In this document: one piece after another, positions 35,326 through 43,973 of the stretch | Layout of the letters: each line of letters begins with the position of its first letter | Position numbering within the stretch: the stretch's first letter is position 1 | Notes under the pieces: generated by a model | Database searches by the model: none | What the model was told of the DNA's origin: nothing | What the model saw: the letters and a program-made list of their open reading frames with translations, nothing else | Translations under genes and position numbers: made by a program | NCBI RefSeq assembly: GCF_900141785.1 | Contig: NZ_FQYP01000001.1 | Location: 868,001-932,000 of the forward strand | Direction of reading: 5' to 3' | DNA length: 64,000 nt | Source: Aquimarina spongiae | Lineage (GTDB): Bacteria; Bacteroidota; Bacteroidia; Flavobacteriales; Flavobacteriaceae

Positions 35326-36585
35326 CTATTCTCCCATAGCTGCAGCTACCTCAGCAGATACTCTTTTGTACGTTCCATTTTCTAGTTGTTCTCTAATAGC
35401 AGAAAACGCATTCAAGGTTTCCTCAATATCTTCCATAGTATGCGAGGCTGTAGGAATCAATCTCAGTAAAATTAATCCTTTAGGTATCACCGGATACACT
35501 ACTATAGAACAGAAAATTCCATGATTCTCTCTTAAATCTTTAACCAGAGCCATCGCTTCAGGAATACTTCCTTTTAAGTACACCGGAGTTACACAACTTT
35601 GGGTGGTACCAAGATCAAAACCTCGAGACCTTAATCCATTTTGAAGTGCATTTACATTCTCCCATAATTTTGCTTTAAGCTCAGGCATAGTTCTAAGCAT
35701 ATCCAAACGTTTTAGTGCACCAATCACTAACTGCATTTGTAGTGATTTCGCAAACATTTGTGATCTTAAATTATATTTTAAGTAATCAATGATTTCTTGA
35801 TCCGCAGCGATAAAAGCACCGGTACTTGCCATTGATTTTGCAAAAGTTGCAAAGTATACATCTATTTGATCCTGAACCCCTTGCTCCTCACCTGTTCCTG
35901 CTCCAGTTGCACCCAGTGTTCCAAAACCATGAGCATCATCCACAAAAAGTCTGAAATTATACTTTTCTTTTAAGGCTACAATTTCCCTTAATTTACCTTG
36001 CTCACCACGCATACCAAAAACACCTTCAGAAATCAACAAAATACCTCCTCCGGTTTTTTCTGCCATTTTGGTAGCACGCATTAAGTTTTTCTCAATACTT
36101 TCAATATCGTTATGACGATACGTATATCTCTTACCCTGGTGCAAACGAACACCGTCAATAATACATGCATGAGCATCTACATCATAAACAATAATATCGT
36201 CTTTGTTAACAAGAGCATCCACGGTGGATACCATTCCTTGATATCCAAAATTCAATAAATATGCCGCTTCTTTACCTACAAATTCTGCTAGTTCCTCTTG
36301 TAGTTGTTCGTGAAGATCAGTATGACCACTCATCATTCTGGCCCCCATAGGATAAGCAGAACCATACATAGCGGCAGCTTCTGCATCTACCTTACGTATT
36401 TCTTCTCTATTGGCAAGCCCCAAATAATCATTAATACTCCAAGTAATTACCTCTCTTCCCTGAAACTTCATTCTATTTGATATAGGACCTTCTAACTTTG
36501 GAAAAACAAAATATCCCTCTGCCTGATCTGCCCATTTTCCTAACGGTCCTTTGTCTTTATAAATCTTATCAAATAAATCTCTCAT
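35326..36585 (-). CDS. Alpha-oxoamine synthase family enzyme, probable cysteate fatty acyltransferase (capnine pathway)
   Basis: This 419-aa PLP enzyme of the serine palmitoyltransferase/KBL/BioF family condenses an acyl thioester with an amino acid and loses CO2. The PLP Lys is K250 in ATFAKSMASTG; FVDDAHGFGTLG (~214-225) and SINDYLGLAN (~50-59) are family signatures. The Bacteroidetes branch includes the cysteate-acyltransferases that start sulfonolipid (capnine) synthesis, which flavobacterial gliders need. The next gene upstream on the same strand resembles cysteate synthase, which favours that role over sphingolipid or heme functions. The assignment rests on family and neighbourhood. Confidence 0.8.
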   Translation of the reverse strand: MRDLFDKIYKDKGPLGKWADQAEGYFVFPKLEGPISNRMKFQGREVITWSINDYLGLANREEIRKVDAEAAAMYGSAYPMGARMMSGHTDLHEQLQEELAEFVGKEAAYLLNFGYQGMVSTVDALVNKDDIIVYDVDAHACIIDGVRLHQGKRYTYRHNDIESIEKNLMRATKMAEKTGGGILLISEGVFGMRGEQGKLREIVALKEKYNFRLFVDDAHGFGTLGATGAGTGEEQGVQDQIDVYFATFAKSMASTGAFIAADQEIIDYLKYNLRSQMFAKSLQMQLVIGALKRLDMLRTMPELKAKLWENVNALQNGLRSRGFDLGTTQSCVTPVYLKGSIPEAMALVKDLRENHGIFCSIVVYPVIPKGLILLRLIPTASHTMEDIEETLNAFSAIREQLENGTYKRVSAEVAAAMGE

Positions 36586-36805
36586 CTATCAAAAATTTGT
36601 TTCTTTTAAGTCTGCGAAAATACGGAAAATTGATTTTATGACATAATAATATTCCAATTCCCTTACACAATATGCTATTTTCTCAATTTCTCTCAATCTA
36701 ATGGTCTAAAATAACTGTTTTTCAGCGAATTTTAACCTAATTTTTCCTACAATATAAAAAATTAAGTATTGTCTAACTTTTTATTCAACTAGGGTAAATC
36801 GCACA

Positions 36806-36845
36806 AAAAAAGCATCCAACATAATAATTAGATGCCATTTTTATT
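36806..36845 (-). terminator. Terminator after the cysteate-synthase-like gene
   Basis: On the minus strand GGCATC pairs with GATGC across a ~14-nt loop and is followed by a T run. It suggests the acyltransferase gene at 35326-36585 has its own promoter within the 273-bp gap. Confidence 0.55.
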
Positions 36846-36858
36846 ATTTTATCTTTTA

Positions 36859-37899
36859 TTATTTGACGAATTGCACCTTGATCGCATCAGCTTCATTCTT
36901 ACTATCAAAAAAGCCTTGTTCTGTCATCCAATCGTCACTAAAAACTTTACTCATATATCTTGAACCGTGATCTGGAAGAATAACAATCACATTGCTATCT
37001 TCATCAAATTCTCCTTGTTCTGCTAATTGTTTTAATCCCTGAATGGCTGCTCCACTAGTATACCCAAGAAACATCCCTTCTGTTCTGGCCAATTCCCTAG
37101 CAGTATGCGCACTATCTTCGTCATTTACTTTTTCAAACTTATCTATTGCTTCAAAATCTGTAGCCGTGGGAATTAAGTTTTTTCCTAGTCCTTCAATACG
37201 GTAAGGATAAATCTCATTCTGATCGAATTCTTTAGTTTCATGGTATTTCTTCAATACCGAACCATAAGCATCAATTCCTAAGACACGGATGTCCTCATTT
37301 TGTTCTTTTAAATATCGTGCTGTACCAGAAATTGTTCCTCCTGTACCACAGCACGCTACAAAATGTGTTAACTGCCCGCTTGTTTGTTCCCAAATCTCCG
37401 GACCTGTAGAGTTATAATGTGCATCAATATTCGACTCATTGAAATATTGATTGATATATACCGAACCTTTAATTTCTTCATGTAATCTCTTGGCTACCTG
37501 ATAATAAGATCTTGGATCGTCTGCACTTACATGAGCCGGGCATACATATACTTTAGCCCCCATGTTTTTAAGCATTGCAATTTTATCTTTAGAAGATTTA
37601 GAGCTTACTGCCAGAATACACTCATACCCTTTCACAATACTTACCATTGCCAGACTAAACCCAGTGTTCCCACTGGTGGTCTCAATGATAGTATCTCCTG
37701 GTTTAAGTATACCTTTTCTTTCTGCTTCTTCTATGATATATAATGCAATTCTATCTTTGGTAGAGTGTCCAGGGTTAAACGATTCTATTTTGGCATAGAA
37801 ATTACCCGGATAACCTTGCATGATTTTATTCAGTTTTACAAGAGGGGTTTTACCTATAAGTTCTAAAACATTATTGTAAGCCTGTATCTTTTCTCTCAT
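36859..37899 (-). CDS. PLP-dependent cysteine synthase family protein, probable cysteate synthase
   Basis: This 346-aa fold-type II PLP enzyme is read from [10 protein letters not shown] at 37899; an in-frame ATG at 37938 would add 13 residues. PLP Lys is K48 in [20 protein letters not shown] and the glycine loop [15 protein letters not shown] bind PLP and its phosphate. In cysteine synthase the Lys region reads NPxxSVKDR; here GHSTKDR and ETTSGNTG resemble the Bacteroidetes enzymes that make cysteate from phosphoserine or serine and sulfite. A probable capnine acyltransferase lies next to it, which supports a sulfonolipid role. O-acetylserine sulfhydrylase (cysteine synthase) is the alternative. 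Confidence 0.78.
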   Translation of the reverse strand: MREKIQAYNNVLELIGKTPLVKLNKIMQGYPGNFYAKIESFNPGHSTKDRIALYIIEEAERKGILKPGDTIIETTSGNTGFSLAMVSIVKGYECILAVSSKSSKDKIAMLKNMGAKVYVCPAHVSADDPRSYYQVAKRLHEEIKGSVYINQYFNESNIDAHYNSTGPEIWEQTSGQLTHFVACCGTGGTISGTARYLKEQNEDIRVLGIDAYGSVLKKYHETKEFDQNEIYPYRIEGLGKNLIPTATDFEAIDKFEKVNDEDSAHTARELARTEGMFLGYTSGAAIQGLKQLAEQGEFDEDSNVIVILPDHGSRYMSKVFSDDWMTEQGFFDSKNEADAIKVQFVK

Positions 37900-37958
37900 A
37901 TAGTTGTATTTAACAGGTTGATGGAAATGGGGTTCCATGTACTGTTATAAAAACGGTA

Positions 37959-37966
37959 CGAAGGTA
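37959..37966 (-). promoter_or_regulatory. Possible -7 promoter element of the cysteate-synthase-like gene
   Basis: Minus-strand TACCTTCG matches 7 of 8 positions of TAnnTTTG. A transcript from it could start translation at 37938 or 37899. Confidence 0.35.
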
Positions 37967-37981
37967 CATTAAATTTTTCAA

Positions 37982-40117
37982 TTAATCTTTTATACCTTCT
38001 AAATCTAATAAAAATGCATATTCTTCTGCTACTTCCTTTAGCGCTTCAAATCTACCTGAAGCACCGCCATGACCAGCTTCCATATTAGTATGCAATAACA
38101 ATAAATTATTATCAGTCTTTAGTTCTCTAAGCTTTGCTACCCATTTTGCAGGCTCCCAATACTGTACCTGAGAATCGTGCAGTCCTGTTGTTACCAGCAT
38201 GTTTGGATACTCTTGTGCAATAACATTATCGTATGGTGAATACGATTTCATATAGAGATAATACTTTTTCTCATTAGGATTTCCCCATTCATCATATTCT
38301 CCAGTGGTAAGAGGAATACTTTCGTCAAGCATTGTTGTTACCACATCTACAAAAGGCACTGCTGCCACTACTCCATTATAAAGATGTGGTGCCATATTTA
38401 CCACTGCTCCCATTAGTAATCCACCAGCTGATCCTCCCATAGCATACAAATGATCTTTTGAAGTGTAACCGTCTTTGATTAAAAACTTGGAACAATCTAT
38501 AAAATCTGTGAAGGTATTTTTTTTCTCAAATAGCTTACCGCTTTCGTACCAATTACGACCTAGATATTCTCCTCCTCGCACATGAGCAATAGCAAAAATA
38601 AACCCTCTATCCAGAAGACTCAATCTCACAGTAGAAAAGTAAGGATCTACAGTAGAACCATAAGAACCATAAGCATATAATAATAAAGGATTACTACCAT
38701 CTTTCTTTATGCCTTTTCTATACACCATAGAAATAGGAACCTTGGTTCCATCTGATGCTGTGGCCCAAACTCTTTCTGAAACGTAATTGTTTTTATCAAA
38801 CTTTCCTCCAAGCACTTCTTGTTCTTTCTTAACATCTTTTTCCTTGGTTTCCATATCAAAATCGATAACAGAATTAGGAGTGGTTAAAGAGTTATAAGAA
38901 TACCTTAAAATTTGAGTGTCAAAATCAGGATTTGTACTTACATAAGCCGTATAGGTTTCGTTGTCAAAAGGGAGATAATAATCAACGTTTCCATCCCAAC
39001 GTTTGATATTAATTTTATTCAAACCATTATTACGTTCACTAATTACGTAATAATCCTTAAAAATTTCAATATCCTCCAGCAAGACGTCTTCCCTATGTGG
39101 TATTACCTCTTTCCAATTATCTTTTCCGGTATCACCTTCTTCGACCTTCATTAATTTGAAGTTCTTAGCATTATCTGCATTGGTTAATACGTAAAAATGA
39201 TCATCATAATGTGCTATTCCGTATTCCAAACCTCTTACTCTAGGCTGAAACACCTTAAATTCTCCCATAGGATCATCCGCCTTAAGAATTCGATACTCTG
39301 ATGTTAAGGTGCTACTAGAACCTATTACTAAATATTTTTTTGATTTTGTTTTGTACACAAAAGTGTAAAAGGTATCGTCTTCTTCATGAAATACTTCTAC
39401 GTCTTCGGATACCGGCGTACCTAAAATATGTCGGTAGATTTTATCAGACCTTAGCGTCTCTTCATCCTTTTTAGTATAAAACAATGTTTTACTATCAGCT
39501 GCCCATGTACTACCACCAGTTGTAGTTTCTATGACCTCTGGGTATACTTCTCCCGTTTCCAGGTTTTTGATTCTAATATTATATTTTCTTCGGCTTACTG
39601 TATCTACTCCAAAAGCGATTAATTTATTATCTGGGCTTACATTAAGACCGCTCATTTTGAAATAGGGATGCCCCTCTGCCTCTTTGTTACAGTCAAATAG
39701 AATTTCCTCTGGTGCTTCTAATGAATCCTTCTTTCTAGCATAAATTGGATAATCCTTACCTTTCTCAAATCTTGTGATATACCAATACCCATTCAGTTTG
39801 TAAGGAACAGATGCATCATCCTCTTTAATACGGCCTTTCATTTCGGCAAAAAGATCTTTTTGAAAATCTTTGGTATGAGCCGTCATCTTGTCATTATAGT
39901 CATTCTCTCTTTCTAAATAATCAATAACCTCTGGATTTTCTCTTTCATTTAACCAAAAGTAATTATCGATTCTCACATCTCCGTGCTTTTCGAGATGTGT
40001 TTCTATTTTTTCGGCTGTTGGATATTGTGTCTTTGTTTCCAATGCGGTATTTGTATTTTTTTTACATGAAGTTGCAAAAATAATCGAAAGTAAGCAGATA
40101 ACACTCAGACTTTTCAT
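37982..40117 (-). CDS. S9 family peptidase (oligopeptidase B / prolyl oligopeptidase-like) lipoprotein
   Basis: This 711-aa serine peptidase has a lipoprotein signal (LLSIIFATSC, Cys18). A beta-propeller domain (about 50-440) filters substrates, and a C-terminal alpha/beta-hydrolase domain follows. The catalytic Ser is in GGSAGGLLMG (~562), Asp in TGLHDSQVQYWEP (~650) and His in MEAGHGGASGRF (~690). VRGGEYLGRNWYESGK and VPISMVYRKG fit oligopeptidase B, which cleaves small peptides after basic residues. Lipidation points to an envelope location. Its specificity is not visible in the sequence. Confidence 0.92.
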   Translation of the reverse strand: MKSLSVICLLSIIFATSCKKNTNTALETKTQYPTAEKIETHLEKHGDVRIDNYFWLNERENPEVIDYLERENDYNDKMTAHTKDFQKDLFAEMKGRIKEDDASVPYKLNGYWYITRFEKGKDYPIYARKKDSLEAPEEILFDCNKEAEGHPYFKMSGLNVSPDNKLIAFGVDTVSRRKYNIRIKNLETGEVYPEVIETTTGGSTWAADSKTLFYTKKDEETLRSDKIYRHILGTPVSEDVEVFHEEDDTFYTFVYKTKSKKYLVIGSSSTLTSEYRILKADDPMGEFKVFQPRVRGLEYGIAHYDDHFYVLTNADNAKNFKLMKVEEGDTGKDNWKEVIPHREDVLLEDIEIFKDYYVISERNNGLNKINIKRWDGNVDYYLPFDNETYTAYVSTNPDFDTQILRYSYNSLTTPNSVIDFDMETKEKDVKKEQEVLGGKFDKNNYVSERVWATASDGTKVPISMVYRKGIKKDGSNPLLLYAYGSYGSTVDPYFSTVRLSLLDRGFIFAIAHVRGGEYLGRNWYESGKLFEKKNTFTDFIDCSKFLIKDGYTSKDHLYAMGGSAGGLLMGAVVNMAPHLYNGVVAAVPFVDVVTTMLDESIPLTTGEYDEWGNPNEKKYYLYMKSYSPYDNVIAQEYPNMLVTTGLHDSQVQYWEPAKWVAKLRELKTDNNLLLLHTNMEAGHGGASGRFEALKEVAEEYAFLLDLEGIKD

Positions 40118-40218
40118 CTATTTCTAATATTTATGAGGAGATAATTACAAATTAGAAGACAAGAATCTATAATTATTCATTTGGTCATTATCTCTTGGTT
40201 TATTAACCGCCAAAGTAC

Positions 40219-40226
40219 TAATTTTG
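40219..40226 (+). promoter_or_regulatory. -7 promoter element of the ybaB-like gene
   Basis: TAATTTTG, an exact TAnnTTTG match, 27 nt before the start at 40254. Confidence 0.5.
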
Positions 40227-40253
40227 TTTTTATAATTTTTAAAAATATACGAT

Positions 40254-40565
40254 ATGTTTGGAGATATGATGGGAATGATGGGCAAGTTAAAAGAAGCTCA
40301 AAAAAAAATTGAAGAAACCAAAAAGCGCTTGGATACTGTGATGGTCGATGAAAGTAGCTCGGATAACTTACTTAAAGTTACACTTACTGCCAACAGAGAG
40401 TTGAAAAGTATTAACATAGCAGATGAGTTATTAGAAGATAAAGAACAACTAGAGGACTATCTTATTCTTACCTTAAATAAGGCAATCCAAAAGGCTACAG
40501 AGGTAAATGAGAGTGAACTTGGAGCTGCTGCCAGAGAAGGCATGCCAAATATCCCGGGGCTTTAA
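40254..40565 (+). CDS. YbaB/EbfC family nucleoid-associated protein
   Basis: This 103-aa protein has the N-terminal helix [20 protein letters not shown], a three-stranded centre ([21 protein letters not shown]) and C-terminal helices ([20 protein letters not shown]), which is the YbaB fold. Family members form tweezer-like dimers that bind DNA. In many bacteria ybaB sits between dnaX and recR; neither is next to it here. The thioredoxin-like gene begins 49 bp downstream. Confidence 0.92.
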   Translation: MFGDMMGMMGKLKEAQKKIEETKKRLDTVMVDESSSDNLLKVTLTANRELKSINIADELLEDKEQLEDYLILTLNKAIQKATEVNESELGAAAREGMPNIPGL

Positions 40566-40614
40566 TTTTTTACGGAATAATTTTTGTTACTTAGTAATTG
40601 CAAATAAAATTATT

Positions 40615-41067
40615 ATGGGATCAAAATACTTGTGTATATGTCTTTTTTTGGTAACACTTCTATCTTTTGGACAAAACAGCAAAAGCGATACATTTTGGGT
40701 GTACAACCTTGAAGAAGCTAAAGAAATTTCAAAAAAAGAAAATAAAAATATTGTTTTATATTTTGGAGGAAGCGACTGGTGTAGACCATGTATGATGTTA
40801 CAAGAAGATTTCTTTGATGACTATAAGTTTACAACATATAAAAAAGCCTTTGTTTTTTTATATGTTGACATTCCAAGAAACCGAAATCTATTAACTGCAG
40901 AACAAAAAGAAGAAAATTATAAACTTTTGGAAGCGTATAACAAGAAAAAGACTTTCCCATTAGTTAGTATTCTAAATACAAAAGGGAAAGTTCTTGAAGA
41001 GCTGTCTGGATATAGTTCGCTACGAGATCCGAAATATCATTTTGAACTATTAGAAAAATATAATTAG
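40615..41067 (+). CDS. Exported thioredoxin-fold protein (CxxC)
   Basis: This 150-aa protein has a signal peptide (YLCICLFLVTLLSFGQ) and a thioredoxin-like domain. The active site GGSDWCRPCMMLQEDFF holds Cys-Arg-Pro-Cys (about 57-60), and KTFPLVSILNTKGKVLEEL carries the cis-Pro region. The frame extends upstream to 40507 inside the ybaB-like gene, but the ATG at 40615 gives a proper signal peptide, so I start there. It resembles DsbD-gamma/thioredoxin_7-type periplasmic reductases. The partner is unknown. Confidence 0.85.
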   Translation: MGSKYLCICLFLVTLLSFGQNSKSDTFWVYNLEEAKEISKKENKNIVLYFGGSDWCRPCMMLQEDFFDDYKFTTYKKAFVFLYVDIPRNRNLLTAEQKEENYKLLEAYNKKKTFPLVSILNTKGKVLEELSGYSSLRDPKYHFELLEKYN

Positions 41068-41100
41068 AAAAAGCCTGGTAAAGATACCAGGCTTTTTTAT
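41067..41100. terminator. Rho-independent terminator, bidirectional
   Basis: AAAAAGCCTGGTA-aaga-TACCAGGCTTTTT, strong stem with T run, between the thioredoxin-like gene and the convergent OmpA gene. Confidence 0.85.
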
Positions 41101-41121
41101 TAGCATACTGCCCCCTTAGAC

Positions 41122-42225
41122 TTACTGAATTAATCTAAATTCGGTTCTTCTATTCGCAGCATGTTCTCTTTCTGTACAGCTAACTCCATCTGCACATCTG
41201 TTTTTTAATCTTGTTTCTCCATATCCGTTAGCAACCAAACGACTTGCGTTTACTCCTTTTCCTATTAAATACGTAACTACGGACTGTGCTCTTCTTTCAG
41301 AGAGCTCTCTATTGCTAGACTTTGAACCTCTAGCATCTGTATGTGATGCGATTTCCATTTTTGCGCCAGGGTTATTAGCCAGAACAGGCATTAAACGTGT
41401 ATCAATGATATTTTTTGCCTGAGTGGTTAATGTAGCACTTCCTAGGTTCCAATTAATTGGTAGTGCAGAATACTCTACCAGAGAACACTCAACTTCTCTC
41501 CAGGTAGTCAACCCTCCTTTTTGAGTTAAAACTTCTTTGGTTACTTCTTCATAAGTAGCAGGAACAATTACCTCTTCGGTATAAGCATCCTTAACCAAAA
41601 CGGTTTTTTTGATTGTTCCATATTCTGCGGGAATCTCTACTTCTACCACTTTTGCCGGCTCTACCAAAACTCTTTTGGTATAAGTACCACTTTGTTCTGC
41701 AATGGCAGAGCTCGTAGTACTTGCATCTGAAGCTAATGTTTTGGTTGGAATTGTAGTATATTCTGCCGGATATCCTTTATAACACCAATAACGACAATCG
41801 TCTGGGTTACTAGATGCACAATCAGGCGCTGGAGCTCCTAGTTCCCATTGAGCATAGGCAGGTTTAATTTCGACAGTTTCAGAATCATTCCCTAATTTTG
41901 CAGGAATAATTCTCAACACATTAGCTCCTTGTTTCTTTACAAAGGTTACTGTTCTTGTTTCATACTTTGCAGGAACAACCGTAAGTTTTTTGGAAGCTTC
42001 CTTAATTACCACTCTCTCTGTTACCGTTTCGTAAGTAGCCGGAAATGTTTTTAATTTTTTGTACTCCGGTGTTATTTGAACTTTTACTGTTTGATTTTCG
42101 TATACATCTGGAGTAGTACAGCGTACATAACACTTACCCGGTTCTGGGTTTTGAGGTAAATCTTGTTGAGCTTGTATTAAACTCACTGAAAAAATAAAGC
42201 ATACCCCTAAAATAATTTTTCTCAT
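41122..42225 (-). CDS. OmpA family outer-membrane/peptidoglycan-binding protein
   Basis: This 367-aa protein has a signal peptide (FIFSVSLIQAQ). The first ~235 residues lack a clear barrel. They repeat a motif of the type PA(T/K)YE-V-E-V (FPATYETVTERVVIKEA, VPAKYETRTVTFVKKQ, IPAEYGTIKKTVLVKDA, VPATYEEVTKEVLTQK). The C-terminal OmpA domain (about 255-367) has SHTDARGSKSSNRELSERRA and the final NRRTEFRLIQ, the residues that bind diaminopimelate in peptidoglycan. Two Cys-rich spots (CYVRCTT, DCRYWCYKG) may form disulfides. It probably tethers the envelope to the wall; the role of the repeats is unknown. Confidence 0.88.
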   Translation of the reverse strand: MRKIILGVCFIFSVSLIQAQQDLPQNPEPGKCYVRCTTPDVYENQTVKVQITPEYKKLKTFPATYETVTERVVIKEASKKLTVVPAKYETRTVTFVKKQGANVLRIIPAKLGNDSETVEIKPAYAQWELGAPAPDCASSNPDDCRYWCYKGYPAEYTTIPTKTLASDASTTSSAIAEQSGTYTKRVLVEPAKVVEVEIPAEYGTIKKTVLVKDAYTEEVIVPATYEEVTKEVLTQKGGLTTWREVECSLVEYSALPINWNLGSATLTTQAKNIIDTRLMPVLANNPGAKMEIASHTDARGSKSSNRELSERRAQSVVTYLIGKGVNASRLVANGYGETRLKNRCADGVSCTEREHAANRRTEFRLIQ

Positions 42226-42264
42226 AGTTGATGGAATTTAAATTTATTTAGTTAAAAACTTTAA

Positions 42265-42272
42265 CAAATTTA
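42265..42272 (-). promoter_or_regulatory. -7 promoter element of the OmpA gene
   Basis: Minus-strand TAAATTTG, an exact TAnnTTTG match, 40 nt before the start at 42225. Confidence 0.5.
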
Positions 42273-42455
42273 AGAGCAGGGCGAAGCTTTATCTTTTTTT
42301 GATCTTTTAATAAAACCAAGGATTTCGACAAGTTGTATTTTTTATCGATAAAATGTTAATTAAAAATCTCTGCTTCCTCAATTTTATATTTTTCTTTCTC
42401 CATTTTATTATATAATTTTAACGAAAGCTTAAAAATTAACTAAAAAACTGACAGT

Positions 42456-42776
42456 ATGTTTGAACTCAAAAATAAGGAAGGGGCTTCATATCATTTTACC
42501 TTAAAAGCTAAGAATGGGCAAGTTATCTTAAGTAGTGAAGTATATAACAGCAAAGCCGCGGCTGAAAACGGAATCGCTTCTGTACAGAAAAATGCATCTG
42601 ATGATGGTCGTTATGAGCGTAAAACTGCTAAGGATGGTAGATTTTTCTTCAACCTTAAAGCGGGAAATGGTCAAGTAATCGGAAGCAGCCAAATGTATTC
42701 TTCTGAATCTGGAATGGAAAATGGAATTAATTCTGTAAAAGAAAATGCTCCCGGAGCTGACACAAAGGAAGCATAA
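42456..42776 (+). CDS. YegP family protein (two DUF1508 repeats)
   Basis: This 106-aa protein consists of two tandem copies of a ~50-residue unit: YHFTLKAKNGQVILSSEVYN...NGIASVQKNA and FFFNLKAGNGQVIGSSQMYS...NGINSVKENA. This is the normal YegP/DUF1508 build, in which each repeat forms a small beta-alpha domain. There is no signal peptide. The function of the family is poorly known. It is monocistronic, with no clear promoter box in the ~230 bp upstream. Confidence 0.9.
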   Translation: MFELKNKEGASYHFTLKAKNGQVILSSEVYNSKAAAENGIASVQKNASDDGRYERKTAKDGRFFFNLKAGNGQVIGSSQMYSSESGMENGINSVKENAPGADTKEA

Positions 42777-42810
42777 TTTTTTAAGTGTTTTTTAAATAAC
42801 AATTCATTAG

Positions 42811-42845
42811 AAAAAGCTGTTCATTATTGTTGAACAGCTTTTTTT
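42811..42845. terminator. Bidirectional terminator overlapping the threonine aldolase 3' end
   Basis: AAAAAGCTGTTCA (42811-42823) pairs with TGAACAGCTTTTT (42831-42843). The right arm encodes the last residues (KKAVQQ) of the aldolase. Confidence 0.8.
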
Positions 42846-43861
42846 ATGCTATGATTAGCCAGTAATTCTAAAAAATATTCGTGCTGCTGTTGGGTATAGT
42901 CCAAATGGGTTACAAAACGTAATTTCCCTTGCCCCATTCCGTAAAAATAGACTCCTTTTGTCTCCATTTTAGAAACAAATTCATTCTCATCGCCATCTAT
43001 TGTAAAAATAATGATATTAGTATCAATAGGCTCTACTTGCTTTACAAAAGGAAGTGTTTGAAGCACCCCTCCTATTTCTTTAGCTTTTTTATGATCTTCT
43101 GAAAGGCGGTTCAAATGATTATCTATGGCATATAAACCTGCTGCCGCCAGATACCCTAACTGTCGCATCCCGCCACCAAGAATCTTTCTCACCCGTATCG
43201 CATTATCCATGTACTTTGCGTCTCCAACCAAAACCGATCCAACAGGAGCACCCAAACCTTTACTTAAACAAACCGAAATAGTTTCAAAAACCTCACCATA
43301 TTGCAATGGAGATTCATTCTTTGCGATCAATGCATTCCATAATCGAGCTCCATCCAAATGGTATCCAAGATTATTCTGAGCACATACCTCTTTTATTTTT
43401 CTGATTTCTTCAAAATCGTAACAAGCACCACCTCCTTTATTCGTTGTATTCTCGATACAAACCAAACTTGTTAATGGGCTATGATAAAAATCTGGTGGGT
43501 TGATAGAAGCTTGTACTTGATCAGCGGTGATCATCCCTCTATGTCCATCAATAAGTTTACAAGACACTCCACTATTAAATGAGACCCCTCCTCCTTCATA
43601 GTTGTAAACATGCGCATATTTGTCGGCGATAAGCTGTTCTCCTGGTTGTGTATGTAATTTAATCGCTGCTTGATTAGCCATACTCCCCGAAGGAAAGAAC
43701 AATGCCTTTTCCTTACCAAACATCATGGCTATTCTTTCCTCAAGTTGGTTAATCGTAGGATCTTCTTTGTATACATCATCCCCTACTTCTGCATTCATCA
43801 TCGCATCGAGCATACCGGCAGTTGGCTTGGTCACAGTATCACTTCTAAGGTCTATTTTCAT
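42824..43861 (-). CDS. ltaE: Low-specificity L-threonine aldolase
   Basis: This 345-aa fold-type I PLP enzyme splits threonine or allo-threonine to glycine and acetaldehyde in the cytoplasm. It begins [20 protein letters not shown], the family start. [15 protein letters not shown] (27-41), [10 protein letters not shown] (~136-145), [10 protein letters not shown] (168-177) and the PLP Lys201 in [14 protein letters not shown] are all present. Length is normal. It is divergent from the AraC-type regulator across ~110 bp. Confidence 0.94.
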   Translation of the reverse strand: MKIDLRSDTVTKPTAGMLDAMMNAEVGDDVYKEDPTINQLEERIAMMFGKEKALFFPSGSMANQAAIKLHTQPGEQLIADKYAHVYNYEGGGVSFNSGVSCKLIDGHRGMITADQVQASINPPDFYHSPLTSLVCIENTTNKGGGACYDFEEIRKIKEVCAQNNLGYHLDGARLWNALIAKNESPLQYGEVFETISVCLSKGLGAPVGSVLVGDAKYMDNAIRVRKILGGGMRQLGYLAAAGLYAIDNHLNRLSEDHKKAKEIGGVLQTLPFVKQVEPIDTNIIIFTIDGDENEFVSKMETKGVYFYGMGQGKLRFVTHLDYTQQQHEYFLELLANHSIKKAVQQ

Positions 43862-43916
43862 ATTTATGCTTTAGAAAAGTATATTTGAACTCAAATTTTG
43901 CGATTAAAAATAATGC

Positions 43917-43924
43917 TATTTTTG
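43917..43924 (+). promoter_or_regulatory. Promoter of the TPR/AraC regulator
   Basis: TATTTTTG (-7 box) with TTTG 16 nt upstream (about 43897-43900), 50 nt before the start at 43974. A second TATATTTG lies at about 43890. Confidence 0.5.
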
Positions 43925-43973
43925 TAAAACAATATCAAAGACCATCTTAAATAATTTCTTTGTAAAGAAAATC

